From JAVBSN01 sp031556525 (GTDB lineage: Bacteria; Bacillota; Clostridia; Lachnospirales; Lachnospiraceae), in contig JAVBSS010000031.1 in NCBI GenBank assembly GCA_031556525.1, forward strand, positions 21,579-85,578: DNA of 64,000 nucleotides, read 5' to 3'. The position numbers were made by a program, and so were the translations under genes. Every line of letters starts with the position of its first letter. Positions within the stretch are counted from its first letter, which is position 1. Under the pieces are notes generated by a model. That model had not been told where the DNA came from. It worked only from the letters and a program-made list of their open reading frames with translations, and did not search any database. This document shows, piece after piece, positions 41,020-49,861 of the stretch.

Positions 41020-41712
41020 TTATGTATATATAGATTGCTTAAGTCTATAATAAGAAGCGGTAGTTTCGTCATGTAGGCTTTCATAATATTGAACAATATT
41101 ATCTAGCATTTCAAAATACTTAATTTCATAGAAAGCTTCTTTTGTAGCAGTCCATTCATAATATTCTTCAAATAAAAAAGGAGCTTCATATAATTCAATG
41201 GCTTTTCGTGCAGATTCAATATTATGACGGTCACCATAATATTTTTCAAACATAAAAGTATCGCATTGAATTACTGATAGATCCAATTGTATTTTTCCTC
41301 TGCTATTAATAAGCGTAAAAGGAGACTGCTTAAGAAAATTTATAACTTTATATAAGTTGTCCATTGCTTGTGATTGAGACGTCTGTGGCCAAAGGATTTC
41401 AGCCAAAGAAAGCTTGTTAAACGGCGTGCCATTTTGTGAAATGAGATAAGCAAGCAATTCCCTTGCTTTTCTATTTTTAACAAAATAATATTCGCCATCT
41501 ACAATAACATTAAACTCTCTAAAAAGAGTAACTTGTATTCTATAATCTTTCGTCTTTGGCATATCTTTGTCCTCCCTTAACCTAATAGGTAGTAGGTGTA
41601 TTGTACCCATAAATGCAATGCAGTCTAGAAAGTCACCATCCTTAAGGGATAATTCTGTCAAAAGGGTTGTTGGAAGTTCTACTGATTGGGTAGTGCTCAA
41701 TTTTGTAATCAT
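41020..41712 (-). CDS. AbrB-like / SARP-like (winged helix + BTAD-type) transcriptional regulator
   Basis: The 230-aa protein starts at ATG 41712, which has AAGGAGG at good distance; a longer upstream frame is hydrophobic noise. Residues 1-43 (ITKLSTTQSVELPTTLLTELSLKDGDFLDCI) look like a SpoVT/AbrB or MazE-type swapped-hairpin domain. Residues about 53-150 are an OmpR-type winged helix as in SARPs (VTLFREFNVIVDG, FVKNRKARELLAYLISQNG, LSLAEILWPQ, AMDNLYKVINFLKQS). The rest is a short helical, BTAD/TPR-like part (ARKAIELYEAPFLFEEYYEWTATKE). It likely activates the rhiA/protease genes through the repeats beside its 3' end. The fusion of the two DNA-binding types is unusual. Confidence 0.72.
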   Translation of the reverse strand: MITKLSTTQSVELPTTLLTELSLKDGDFLDCIAFMGTIHLLPIRLREDKDMPKTKDYRIQVTLFREFNVIVDGEYYFVKNRKARELLAYLISQNGTPFNKLSLAEILWPQTSQSQAMDNLYKVINFLKQSPFTLINSRGKIQLDLSVIQCDTFMFEKYYGDRHNIESARKAIELYEAPFLFEEYYEWTATKEAFYEIKYFEMLDNIVQYYESLHDETTASYYRLKQSIYT

Positions 41713-41912
41713 TATAAATTCCTCCTTTTTCTTTTCTTCTATTATATTAAATAGTAGAAGAAAAAAATGTAGAAACGTGTAATGGATATAACAAAAATGA
41801 TGTTTTATATACTTCATGGCATTGATTTCTTGTGATGTGTCAAAATATATGTTATTATACCTATAATTGAAGAAATACACAACATATAGTAGTTTTTTGT
41901 TAGGAGGTACAT

Positions 41913-42677
41913 ATGTCTAGAGTAGGCGATAGATTAGGTATAGACTATGAGCTAACTGTTAGGAACATTTATTATGAAGATAATGGAATTCAATTATTGA
42001 AATGTGTTAACAGTAAGGTGGGGGACAGATTAGAAGCTGTAATAGAATTTGATTCAGATTGTTATGATATTAAATATTTACTTGATTCAAGTGTGTCAGT
42101 TCGTAATATTAATAAAGATGGAATTCCTGAAATATATAATATTTTTGGAGACAAAGAGACAACATATGTGTCTACAGAATTTATTGCAGGAAGTAATTTG
42201 GAAGAATATTTTAATGAATATGCGATGGAATATTCAGATAAAATCTCGTTGATAAATATTATTGGAGAGGCAATAGCCTATATACATAATTATCAGGATG
42301 AGATTCTGTACGACAAGATAACACCACAGAACATAATAATAACAGAGAATAGTTTAGTATATCTATTGGAGTATGGTTTTACAAAATACTTGAGCAGAGA
42401 TTATTTGTATAGAATAAGTCATAATTCATATACAGCACCAGAATTAAAAGAATATTATGATACAACAAGAGTTATGGATACTAGAAGTGATGTATATTCA
42501 TTTGGCGCATTAATATATTATATAATTACAGAAAAGACACCTAATAAGAAAACTATTCTTGCAGATGATTTAGATGTTAATATGAAGAAAATTGTGTTTA
42601 AATGTATGGCAGAGGATATGGACGATAGGTATGACAACATAGAACAAGTGTTGAGAGATATTAAGAAAATTAGTTAA
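41913..42677 (+). CDS. Degenerate protein-kinase-like protein (probable pseudokinase)
   Basis: The 254-aa soluble protein keeps the kinase C-lobe outline: YVSTEFIAGSNLEEYF hinge region, ILYDKITPQNIII where HRDxKPxN is expected, LLEYGFT in place of DFG, YTAPE, and SDVYSFGALIYYIITEKTP. The catalytic Asp position holds K135, the metal-binding Asp is E153, and the VAIK lysine position reads AVIEF. No glycine-rich loop is clear. It should therefore not phosphorylate but could bind partners. The next gene encodes an FHA protein 40 bases downstream, so the pair may form a phospho-peptide-type assembly. Promoter TATAAT at 41862-41867. Confidence 0.75.
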   Translation: MSRVGDRLGIDYELTVRNIYYEDNGIQLLKCVNSKVGDRLEAVIEFDSDCYDIKYLLDSSVSVRNINKDGIPEIYNIFGDKETTYVSTEFIAGSNLEEYFNEYAMEYSDKISLINIIGEAIAYIHNYQDEILYDKITPQNIIITENSLVYLLEYGFTKYLSRDYLYRISHNSYTAPELKEYYDTTRVMDTRSDVYSFGALIYYIITEKTPNKKTILADDLDVNMKKIVFKCMAEDMDDRYDNIEQVLRDIKKIS

Positions 42678-42717
42678 CTGTAAACATATATACATTTTAA
42701 ATGCGAGGAGATAAGGT

Positions 42718-43803
42718 ATGAAAAGTATAAAATTTACTCAGATTAAAGCTGGAGATTGCCAGTACTTAAAGACAAAATTAAGACCCAATGATTCGATTGA
42801 TAATCAAGTTGTAGATATAGTATTTGAAAATAGTGATTTGCACATATTACCTATTACTACATGTACAGAATATGACGGAATAGTAGAAGTGCTACTAGGA
42901 AATTATATAAGCTTAGATAAAATATTGAAAAACAATATAGAAGAGGAAGTGTTACTTACTATATTCTTTAATTTAATTAAAGAGTTGAGTGGTCTTACTA
43001 GAAAAGGTGTTAAGCTTAAATATATTATTCTTAATAAGAGATATCTATATGTTAATCCAGATGATTTAACTATAAGATTTATATGTATACCAGTAGAAAA
43101 TGTTGAGCACGATGTTGATTTTAGAATATTCTTAAAAGGATTATTGGCAGGAGCTAGATACAGTGAATCTGATAATTTAGAATATGTTGGAAGACTTCTT
43201 AATTGTCTTAATTCAGAGGAATATTCAAATACAAAATTTGTTGAATTAATAAGAGAATTAGGTGGAGCGGATATAGGAAAAGCAGTAAGCTATATTTATG
43301 ATGAACAAGTCCTTGGCGAGATAGAGGAATCTGCTGATAATATAGCGGGTGAAGTAACAGAAGTAAATATGTTTGATGGTCAGATAGAAGATTTGGAATT
43401 GGCTAAGAAATTTGAAGAGGCAAGAAAACCAGAGATTGAAGAAGTTGCATCAGAACCAGCTAAGGAAGTTGAAGAAGAGGAACAATTAGCAGTTGAACCT
43501 AAATATATACCAGCTACACCTTATCTAGTACGAATGGCAACTAATGAGAAGATTCATATTGATAGGGAAAGATTTAACCTAGGCAAGAGTCCTATGAGCA
43601 ATCACTATGTAATTGATAACGAAAGAGTAAGTAGATATCATTGTGCTATAGTTTATAGAAATGGTAGATATTATATTAATGATAATGGTTCTACTAACTG
43701 CACATATGTAAATGGTATTGATATAGGTGATATGGCAGTTGAACTTGTTCATAACACAACCATTCATATAGCAAGTGAGGAATTTTTATTTATATTAGTT
43801 TAG
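42718..43803 (+). CDS. DUF6382-type / FHA-domain protein
   Basis: The 361-aa protein has an N-terminal domain (about 1-175) of the type found before FHA domains in Lachnospiraceae (DUF6382-like; DIVFENSDLHILPI, FFNLIKELSGLTRKGVKLKY). A Glu-rich linker (about 240-262, with EVASEPAKEVEEEEQ) and a C-terminal FHA domain (about 275-360) follow: FNLGKSPMSNHYVIDNERVSRYHCAI and NDNGSTNCTYVNG. The FHA phospho-threonine-binding residues (Arg replaced in part by K, S of SRYH, N of STNCTYVNG) are largely present. It likely recognises a phosphorylated partner. It follows the pseudokinase gene; no active kinase gene is in the window. Confidence 0.82.
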   Translation: MKSIKFTQIKAGDCQYLKTKLRPNDSIDNQVVDIVFENSDLHILPITTCTEYDGIVEVLLGNYISLDKILKNNIEEEVLLTIFFNLIKELSGLTRKGVKLKYIILNKRYLYVNPDDLTIRFICIPVENVEHDVDFRIFLKGLLAGARYSESDNLEYVGRLLNCLNSEEYSNTKFVELIRELGGADIGKAVSYIYDEQVLGEIEESADNIAGEVTEVNMFDGQIEDLELAKKFEEARKPEIEEVASEPAKEVEEEEQLAVEPKYIPATPYLVRMATNEKIHIDRERFNLGKSPMSNHYVIDNERVSRYHCAIVYRNGRYYINDNGSTNCTYVNGIDIGDMAVELVHNTTIHIASEEFLFILV

Positions 43804-43815
43804 AAAGTTGATGCA

Positions 43816-44406
43816 ATGAAGATTAATAGTTGGGCGGTACAACTTAATAATGAAGAACTAATAAATATAAGGGAACGTTATCATATGGATAATGTTCCCT
43901 TAAATGAATTAGAGAAGATGAATATAATCATAGGATCAGTAGTTAGTAGCGAAATATATTATGTGTTAGACACGCATAATTCACTAGGCTTGGATATGAA
44001 CGAATGCGGCATATGTGTAGTTACCTTAGGTGAAGGTGTTGACACAAAACATCAATATTATATGGAACAAGGGGAATTATTAAAAGCATATGTTATAGAT
44101 ATACTAGGAATGGAATTATTGAAAAAGTTATATAATATAGTTTCAGATAGATTTAGTAAAACATATAAATGTTATATAGCTGAATATATTTTTATAGGAG
44201 ATAAATATCCTATGGAATTAGTAAGTGATATATTTAAGATACTTAATATAGAGAATATTACATACAATGAGGCATATGCATGTACACCAATGAAAACAGC
44301 AGTGTTTTTAGGTAAGGTGTCAGATGAAGAAACCAAAGTATGTGTAGATATATGTAGTAATTGTAATAATGTTAATTGTGAAAATCGTAGACAAAGGGGT
44401 ATATAA
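43816..44406 (+). CDS. MetH activation-domain-like protein
   Basis: The 196-aa protein resembles the stand-alone vitamin B12-dependent methionine synthase activation-domain proteins of Clostridia: GICVVTLGEGVDTKHQYY, LLKAYVIDILGMELLKKLYN, and a C-terminal CSNCNNVNCENRR where relatives carry C-x2-C-x4-C-x-RR. Such proteins work with split MetH enzymes or corrinoid proteins, by reductive reactivation with S-adenosylmethionine. No metH is in the window. It starts 12 bases after the FHA gene with a weak ribosome binding site and is followed one base later by the phosphatase gene. Confidence 0.65.
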   Translation: MKINSWAVQLNNEELINIRERYHMDNVPLNELEKMNIIIGSVVSSEIYYVLDTHNSLGLDMNECGICVVTLGEGVDTKHQYYMEQGELLKAYVIDILGMELLKKLYNIVSDRFSKTYKCYIAEYIFIGDKYPMELVSDIFKILNIENITYNEAYACTPMKTAVFLGKVSDEETKVCVDICSNCNNVNCENRRQRGI

Positions 44407-44407
44407 A

Positions 44408-45178
44408 ATGAGAAAAATTGATCTAGAAGGTGCAAAAAATGCAAGAGATTTTGGTGGCATAGTAAATAGAGAGAATCGTACTATAAAGTCTGGATGCTTT
44501 CTTCGTAGCAATGCACTTGATAAGTTAACTGAGGGAGATGTAGATATTCTTACATCACAGTACAAATTATCAAAAGTTATTGATCTAAGAACTGACGAGG
44601 AAGTAGACCAAAGTCCTGATGTAGAAATGAATGGAGTAGAGAATATTCATGTTTCCCTATTCGAAGCAGGAACGGTTGGAATTACATACGATAAGGAAAG
44701 CAAGAAATCTCTAGCTATGCTTAAGAAACTTCCTAATATGAAAAAGTTATACGCTAAGATGTTGATTGATGAATATTCATTGTCACAGATAAAGAAAGTA
44801 TTTGAGATGATAATTGCTAATGAAGATAATGTTATGTTATGGCATTGTACAGCAGGTAAAGATAGATGTGGAACGATATCAGCATTATTTCTAGCAGTAC
44901 TTGATGTAGATAGAGAAACCATAATGGAGGACTATCTACTAACAAATGATTTTACTAAAATAATGATAGAAGAATATCATGATAAGATTGTGGAAATGGT
45001 TCATAATAAGATGTTGGTTAAGAAGATTGAGTCTATGTTTATGGTAGATAAGAAATTCTTAAATGCCACATTCGCTACTATAGATAAAAAATGGGGTTCT
45101 ATGGATAACTTTATAGAGCAAGGATTAGGTATAACAAAGGAAATGCGAGATCAGTTTAAGGGTAGATATTTGGTGTAA
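44408..45178 (+). CDS. Tyrosine-phosphatase family protein (Y_phosphatase3)
   Basis: The 256-aa protein has the P-loop LWHCTAGKDRCG with nucleophile C147 and R153, the general-acid-region ARDFGGIVN near the N-terminus, and the long helical C-terminus of the Y_phosphatase3 family (related to PtpB of mycobacteria and Listeria LipA). These enzymes act on phosphotyrosine, sometimes on phosphoinositides. No signal peptide is present, so it is intracellular. The ATG at 44408 fits AAAGGGG; an upstream in-frame extension overlaps the preceding gene. It could reverse phosphorylation read by the FHA protein in the same operon, but this is inference. Confidence 0.85.
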   Translation: MRKIDLEGAKNARDFGGIVNRENRTIKSGCFLRSNALDKLTEGDVDILTSQYKLSKVIDLRTDEEVDQSPDVEMNGVENIHVSLFEAGTVGITYDKESKKSLAMLKKLPNMKKLYAKMLIDEYSLSQIKKVFEMIIANEDNVMLWHCTAGKDRCGTISALFLAVLDVDRETIMEDYLLTNDFTKIMIEEYHDKIVEMVHNKMLVKKIESMFMVDKKFLNATFATIDKKWGSMDNFIEQGLGITKEMRDQFKGRYLV

Positions 45179-45187
45179 TGTTATATG

Positions 45188-45223
45188 AAAAATGGTATAG
45201 TCGTTTTGACTATACCATTTTTT
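45188..45223. terminator. Bidirectional terminator
   Basis: AAAAATGGTATAGTC and its exact reverse complement GACTATACCATTTTT enclose GTTTT; A- and T-runs on both sides serve the converging phosphatase and methyltransferase genes. Confidence 0.9.
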
Positions 45224-45231
45224 ATATTAAT

Positions 45232-46092
45232 TTATTTGCTCCATCGACCTGATGCACCGCAAGGAAGTACAAGTCCGTTGCTACTTACAGGAAGACCAAT
45301 TTCATCAGATTCAACTTGTCCGCCATGAGTTGATACTATTTCAGTTGATATCATATAAGTAAGAACTGCTGGAGCAAGTCCAGTAGTATATGAATTAACT
45401 AGGAAGAAAAGTGGGTCATCACTAAGAAGTTCAGCACATAACTTAATGAAAGAATGTATCTCGTCTTCTATCTTCCATATCTCACCTTTTGGACCTCTTC
45501 CGTAAGAAGGAGGATCCATAATAATACCATCATATTTATTTCCACGACGAATCTCACGTTCTACAAATTTCACACAATCATCAACAATCCATCTAATAGG
45601 ATCTTCTTCAAGACCGGAAGATTTGGCATTTTCTTTTGCCCAAGTAACCATACCTTTAGATGCATCAACATGGGTTACAGCGGCCCCTGCTTTAGCTGCT
45701 GCACAAGTAGCACCACCAGTATAAGCGAATAAATTAAGAACCTTAATAGGTCTATTTGCATTTTCAATTTTCTCTGAGAACCAGTCCCAGTTAGCAGCTT
45801 GCTCAGGGAACAATCCTGTATGTTTGAAACTAAAAGGCTTTAGGTTAAATGTTAGTTCCTTGTAGTTGATAGACCATTGTTTAGGTAAATCAAAGAATTC
45901 CCATTCACCACCACCTTTGTTGCTTCTATGGTAGTGACCATTCATTTTGTTCCAACCTTTATTAGTTTTAGGTGTATCCCATAGTACTTGAGGGTCTGGT
46001 CTAACTAATATATAATTTCCCCAACGCTCTAATTTTTCACCATCTGAACAATCTATAACTTCGTAATCTTTCCAATTATCTGCAATCCACAT
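45232..46092 (-). CDS. Class I SAM-dependent methyltransferase (RlmI/Methyltrans_SAM-like)
   Basis: The 286-aa enzyme has motif I VLNLFAYTGGATCAAAKAGA, the acidic end of strand beta-2 in THVDASKGMVTWAKENA, and the motif IV signature IIMDPPSYGRGPKG, the DPPSY form seen in 23S rRNA cytosine methyltransferases of the RlmI/RlmK type. The N-terminal PUA domain of RlmI is missing; instead there are about 100 residues with VRPDPQVLWDTPK. An rRNA or other nucleic-acid target is likely but not certain. GGAGTTATT precedes the ATG. It is transcribed alone, ending at the bidirectional terminator. Confidence 0.85.
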   Translation of the reverse strand: MWIADNWKDYEVIDCSDGEKLERWGNYILVRPDPQVLWDTPKTNKGWNKMNGHYHRSNKGGGEWEFFDLPKQWSINYKELTFNLKPFSFKHTGLFPEQAANWDWFSEKIENANRPIKVLNLFAYTGGATCAAAKAGAAVTHVDASKGMVTWAKENAKSSGLEEDPIRWIVDDCVKFVEREIRRGNKYDGIIMDPPSYGRGPKGEIWKIEDEIHSFIKLCAELLSDDPLFFLVNSYTTGLAPAVLTYMISTEIVSTHGGQVESDEIGLPVSSNGLVLPCGASGRWSK

Positions 46093-46259
46093 AATAACTC
46101 CAATCTGTATGTATTATACTAAGTTCTTTGTAACACCATATACACATAAACTCGATAATATAACTTTATACTAATATCGAGAATATCTACTAAATACTTA
46201 TTATATATTCACTTATAATACTTAGTCAACAAAAGAAAAATCTTGTAAAAGAATAAAGA

Positions 46260-46289
46260 TTTACAAATCCCTTTGATATATTCTATAAT
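46260..46289 (+). promoter_or_regulatory. Promoter of the ABC exporter operon
   Basis: TTTACA (46260-46265), 18-base spacer, TATAAT (46284-46289), about 39 bases before the GTG start. An inverted repeat CTCGATA (46151-46157) / TATCGAG (46175-46181) lies upstream in the same divergent region. Confidence 0.6.
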
Positions 46290-46327
46290 GATGACATATT
46301 TAAAATTAGAATTAAGAGGTAGACATC

Positions 46328-48088
46328 GTGGAAAAGAAAGATTATACAACGGGGCAGTTAATAAAGAGATTTTCGCCTTACTTTAAAAAATATAAATGGA
46401 TATTAGTAGTTGATTTAATATGTGCAGCACTAACAACAGTATGTGAATTGGTATTACCGTTAATAATGAGATACATTACAAATCAAGGTTTTAGCAATAC
46501 GGCAACCCTTACTATAGGGATAATACTTAAACTAGGTGGATTATATTTATTATTAAGAATAGTTGATTTACTAGCACAATATTATATGTCAGGTGTAGGA
46601 CATATAATGGGAAGTAAGCTAGAAACGGATATGCGACAGGATGCATATGCTCATTTACAAAAGCTATCACACACTTATTTTAGTAATACAAAAGTCGGTC
46701 AGATTATGGGACGTATAACCAATGATCTATTTGATGTAACAGAATTTGCACATCATTGCCCAGAGGAATTTTTAATTGCAGGAATTAAGCTAGTTGTATC
46801 ATTTATCATACTTATAAGAATAAATGTACTTCTAACAATAATAATATTTCTTCTAATACCATTTATGATAATAGGATCTAATTATTTTAATAAGAAATTA
46901 AAATCAGCATTCATTGAGCAAAGATTTCAAATAGGCGAGATGAATTCCGTTATAGAGGAATCTTTATTAGGACAGAGAGTTGTTAAAGCATTTACTAACG
47001 AAGAGAGAGAACAAGAAAAATTCCAAGAAGATAATATTAAATTCCTAGATATAAAGAAAAAGACTTATAGATATATGGCAGCATTTCATAGTATGACAAG
47101 AGCCTTCGACGGATTAATGTATCTTGTTGTGTTAATAGTTGGTGGTATTGGCGTTGTTAATAAGGTAATAGATGCAGGTGATTTGGTGGCGTATCTGCTA
47201 TATATAACTACACTTATTACAACTATTAGAAGGATAATGGAATTTGCCGAGCAGTTCCAACGAGGCGTAACAGGAATTCAGAGATTCTTTGAGATAATAG
47301 ATGCAGAAGTTGAGATATTTGACGAAGAAGGAGCAACAGAATTAGTTAACCCTAGTGGAGTAATTGAATTTAAAGATGTATCATTTGAATATCCAGATGA
47401 TCATAACAAAGTATTTCGTAATCTTAACCTTAGAGTAAATGAGGGAGAAAAGATTGCGATTGTTGGACCATCAGGTGGAGGAAAGACGACATTGTGTAAT
47501 CTAATACCTAGGTTTTATGATGTTACACGAGGTAATATTACTATAGATGGAAATGACATAAAAGGTTACACTTTGAAAAGTCTTAGAGAGAGTATCGGTA
47601 TAGTGCAACAAGATGTATATTTATTCTCTGGAACAGTATATGACAATATTCTTTATGGAAGACTTGATGCTACCGAAGAGGAAGTTATGGAGGCAGCAAA
47701 AAGAGCAGGAGCAGACGAGTTTGTTAGGGAATTAAAGGACCAATATAATACTTATATAGGAGAACGAGGAGTTAAATTATCTGGAGGTCAGAAACAACGT
47801 ATAAGTATAGCAAGAGTATTTCTAAAGAATCCACCTATTATTATTCTTGACGAAGCCACATCGGCATTAGATAATGAAAGTGAATACTATGTTGCATCAT
47901 CACTAGATGAGCTTGCAAAAGGTCGTACTACACTTACTATTGCACATAGATTATCTAGTATTAAAAATGCGGATAGAATAGTAGTACTTACAGAAGAGGG
48001 AATAGTTGAAGAAGGAACACATAGTGAATTGCTAGAAAAGGGTGGTATGTATAAGAACCTATATACCATGACTGAAAGAGCAAGGTAA
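46328..48088 (+). CDS. ABC exporter with fused membrane and ATPase domains (MsbA/BmrA-like)
   Basis: The 586-aa half-transporter has a six-helix membrane domain (about residues 20-310; IEESLLGQRVVKAFTNEEREQEKF coupling region) and an ATPase domain with Walker A IVGPSGGGKTTLCNLIPRFYD, Q-loop GIVQQDVYLFSGTVYDNI, signature VKLSGGQKQRISIARVFL, Walker B IIILDEATSALD and switch IAHRLSSI. It works as a dimer; this group exports lipids, drugs or peptides. The GTG start follows AAGAGGTAG. Downstream is a small membrane protein gene after 23 bases. Confidence 0.92.
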   Translation: MEKKDYTTGQLIKRFSPYFKKYKWILVVDLICAALTTVCELVLPLIMRYITNQGFSNTATLTIGIILKLGGLYLLLRIVDLLAQYYMSGVGHIMGSKLETDMRQDAYAHLQKLSHTYFSNTKVGQIMGRITNDLFDVTEFAHHCPEEFLIAGIKLVVSFIILIRINVLLTIIIFLLIPFMIIGSNYFNKKLKSAFIEQRFQIGEMNSVIEESLLGQRVVKAFTNEEREQEKFQEDNIKFLDIKKKTYRYMAAFHSMTRAFDGLMYLVVLIVGGIGVVNKVIDAGDLVAYLLYITTLITTIRRIMEFAEQFQRGVTGIQRFFEIIDAEVEIFDEEGATELVNPSGVIEFKDVSFEYPDDHNKVFRNLNLRVNEGEKIAIVGPSGGGKTTLCNLIPRFYDVTRGNITIDGNDIKGYTLKSLRESIGIVQQDVYLFSGTVYDNILYGRLDATEEEVMEAAKRAGADEFVRELKDQYNTYIGERGVKLSGGQKQRISIARVFLKNPPIIILDEATSALDNESEYYVASSLDELAKGRTTLTIAHRLSSIKNADRIVVLTEEGIVEEGTHSELLEKGGMYKNLYTMTERAR

Positions 48089-48111
48089 GAAGAATACACG
48101 GGGGTAGACTA

Positions 48112-48657
48112 ATGGAACAACCAGATATGATTATTGAAGATGATCAACCTTATGTAATTAAGGAATTACCACCAGAGGTAAGCGACAAAAGAGTTCAAGC
48201 AATTATGATAATGGATGTGATTTCATTAACAATTATGATAGCAAGTTACAATTCATTTATGTCAAAGATTATAGAGTGTACAGATATAGTAGATTTGCTA
48301 GCATTCAACCCGATGATTCTAGTAATTCCTATAATTACGGGTATTCTTAAAATCGCTAGAATAATATTGGTTGTAACAGATTGTATAGCTCTTTATAAGA
48401 TTAAGAAATTGAAAGTTATGCTTGTTGTACATGCAATATTATTTAGACCTTTATATATATGGTATAGAGCGAAAGCACTAAAACGTGATATGAAACCATA
48501 CTATGTATATGTGGCTATATTAACTGTGTTGATGATATGGTTTTTTAAAGATTTTTATGTTACAGTAAGTGACCTTACAGATAAAATAATATCACTTATG
48601 GATAATGGGGGATTTCAATTTGATCCTTACGAACATATAATGCCAAATATAGAATAA
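48112..48657 (+). CDS. Small multi-pass membrane protein of unknown function
   Basis: I do not recognise a family for this 181-aa protein. An acidic soluble N-terminus (EQPDMIIEDDQPYVIKELPPE) is followed by about four hydrophobic segments (AIMIMDVISLTIMIASY, PMILVIPIITGILKIARIILVV, KVMLVVHAILFRPLYIWY, YYVYVAILTVLMIWFF), with basic residues between (KKLK, KALKRDMK). It starts 23 bases after the ABC exporter gene with CGGGGGTAG as ribosome binding site and shares its last base with the alternative start of the next gene. A role linked to the exporter is possible but not shown. Confidence 0.65.
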   Translation: MEQPDMIIEDDQPYVIKELPPEVSDKRVQAIMIMDVISLTIMIASYNSFMSKIIECTDIVDLLAFNPMILVIPIITGILKIARIILVVTDCIALYKIKKLKVMLVVHAILFRPLYIWYRAKALKRDMKPYYVYVAILTVLMIWFFKDFYVTVSDLTDKIISLMDNGGFQFDPYEHIMPNIE

Positions 48658-48668
48658 TGGAGATAATC

Positions 48669-49826
48669 ATGAGTGAAATAAATAATATTATAGTAGAAAT
48701 AAGCAATACTAACCCATATAAGGTTGTACTTAGCGATAAATCTAATAAAGAATATGAGTATAAGAAGATAGTTATAAGCAAGAAAATAATTAAATCAAAG
48801 CAGATGTATCAGATTGAAAGTTTTACAGAAAAACAAGCATTTCATAGTAATATAGAAATAGAAGAGTTGGAAGCTACGCTAATTAACCTTATAAATAATT
48901 ATAAGCAGATAAATTCATTTTCACTAGATAAAGAAATGGATGTGAAGGTTAGTAAGAAGGGTAAGGTGCTTGTTAATAGAAGAAATGTATCAGGCAAGCA
49001 AATTACAATAGAAGCAAACAACAAGAAGAAAAAATATATATTAGAAGAAGGAATGATAATACCACCGTTAATCGATTTAGGTGTATTTACAAAGGAAGGT
49101 AAAGTAGTTAATTCTAAGTATGATAAATACAAGCAGATAAATAGATTTATTGAAATGGTAGATGATGTACTCAAGAATTATCAATCAGATACCCTTAATA
49201 TAATAGATTTTGGTTGTGGCAAATCATATCTTACATTTATTTTGTATTATTATATTGTTGAAGTTAAGAAACTTAAGGCTAATATAGTAGGACTTGATTT
49301 AAAAGAAGATGTTATTGATAAGTGTAATGATATAGCCAATAAATATAAATATGAAAACCTAACATTTAAACTTGGTGATATAAATGGTTATAAAACAGAT
49401 ATGCCAGTTGATATGGTAATAACACTGCATGCTTGTGATACCGCAACAGATTATGCGTTGTATAATGCAATTAAGTGGAAAGCAAAGATTATATTATCAG
49501 TGCCTTGTTGTCAGCATGAAGTTAATAGTCAGATATCAAGTGAGAAACTTTCTTTGATTACTAAGTATGGAATAATAAAAGAAAGAGTATCCGCTCTTAT
49601 AACAGATGCAATAAGAGGAAATGTATTAGAATCGCAGGGTTACAAAACAAATTTATTGGAATTTATAGATATAGAACAATCGCCTAAAAATATATTAATT
49701 AGAGCAATAAGAGGAGATGTTTCTTCGGATAGAAAATTAAAAGCATTGCAAGAGATTGATAAATTATGTGAAGAGTTTGATATAGAACCAACTTTGATAA
49801 AATTAATAAAAGAAAATAATTTGTAA
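48669..49826 (+). CDS. SAM-dependent methyltransferase (Methyltransf_32-like)
   Basis: The 385-aa protein has an N-terminal region of about 165 residues without clear motifs, then a Rossmann methyltransferase domain: motif I NIIDFGCGKSYLTFILYYY, NIVGLDLKEDVIDKC, TLHACDTATDYALYNAIKWKA, and VPCCQHEVNSQ. The combination of LHACD with a late CCQHE is typical of Methyltransf_32 proteins, related to eukaryotic TRM13/GSTCD and thought to modify RNA. The ATG at 48669 has AATGGAG ahead; an ATG four codons earlier overlaps the previous stop and is less likely. Confidence 0.8.
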   Translation: MSEINNIIVEISNTNPYKVVLSDKSNKEYEYKKIVISKKIIKSKQMYQIESFTEKQAFHSNIEIEELEATLINLINNYKQINSFSLDKEMDVKVSKKGKVLVNRRNVSGKQITIEANNKKKKYILEEGMIIPPLIDLGVFTKEGKVVNSKYDKYKQINRFIEMVDDVLKNYQSDTLNIIDFGCGKSYLTFILYYYIVEVKKLKANIVGLDLKEDVIDKCNDIANKYKYENLTFKLGDINGYKTDMPVDMVITLHACDTATDYALYNAIKWKAKIILSVPCCQHEVNSQISSEKLSLITKYGIIKERVSALITDAIRGNVLESQGYKTNLLEFIDIEQSPKNILIRAIRGDVSSDRKLKALQEIDKLCEEFDIEPTLIKLIKENNL

Positions 49827-49861
49827 TTATTTTATAATGTGTAAACACTGGAGGAGAAAAT

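Noticed and set aside
41713..41880. Upstream extension of the SARP-like regulator
   Set aside because: The added 56 residues are aromatic and Lys-rich noise from AT-rich sequence; AAGGAGG stands directly before the ATG at 41712.
44320..44565. Minus-strand frames around the phosphatase start
   Set aside because: They overlap two well-supported plus-strand genes and show no recognisable domains or ribosome binding sites.
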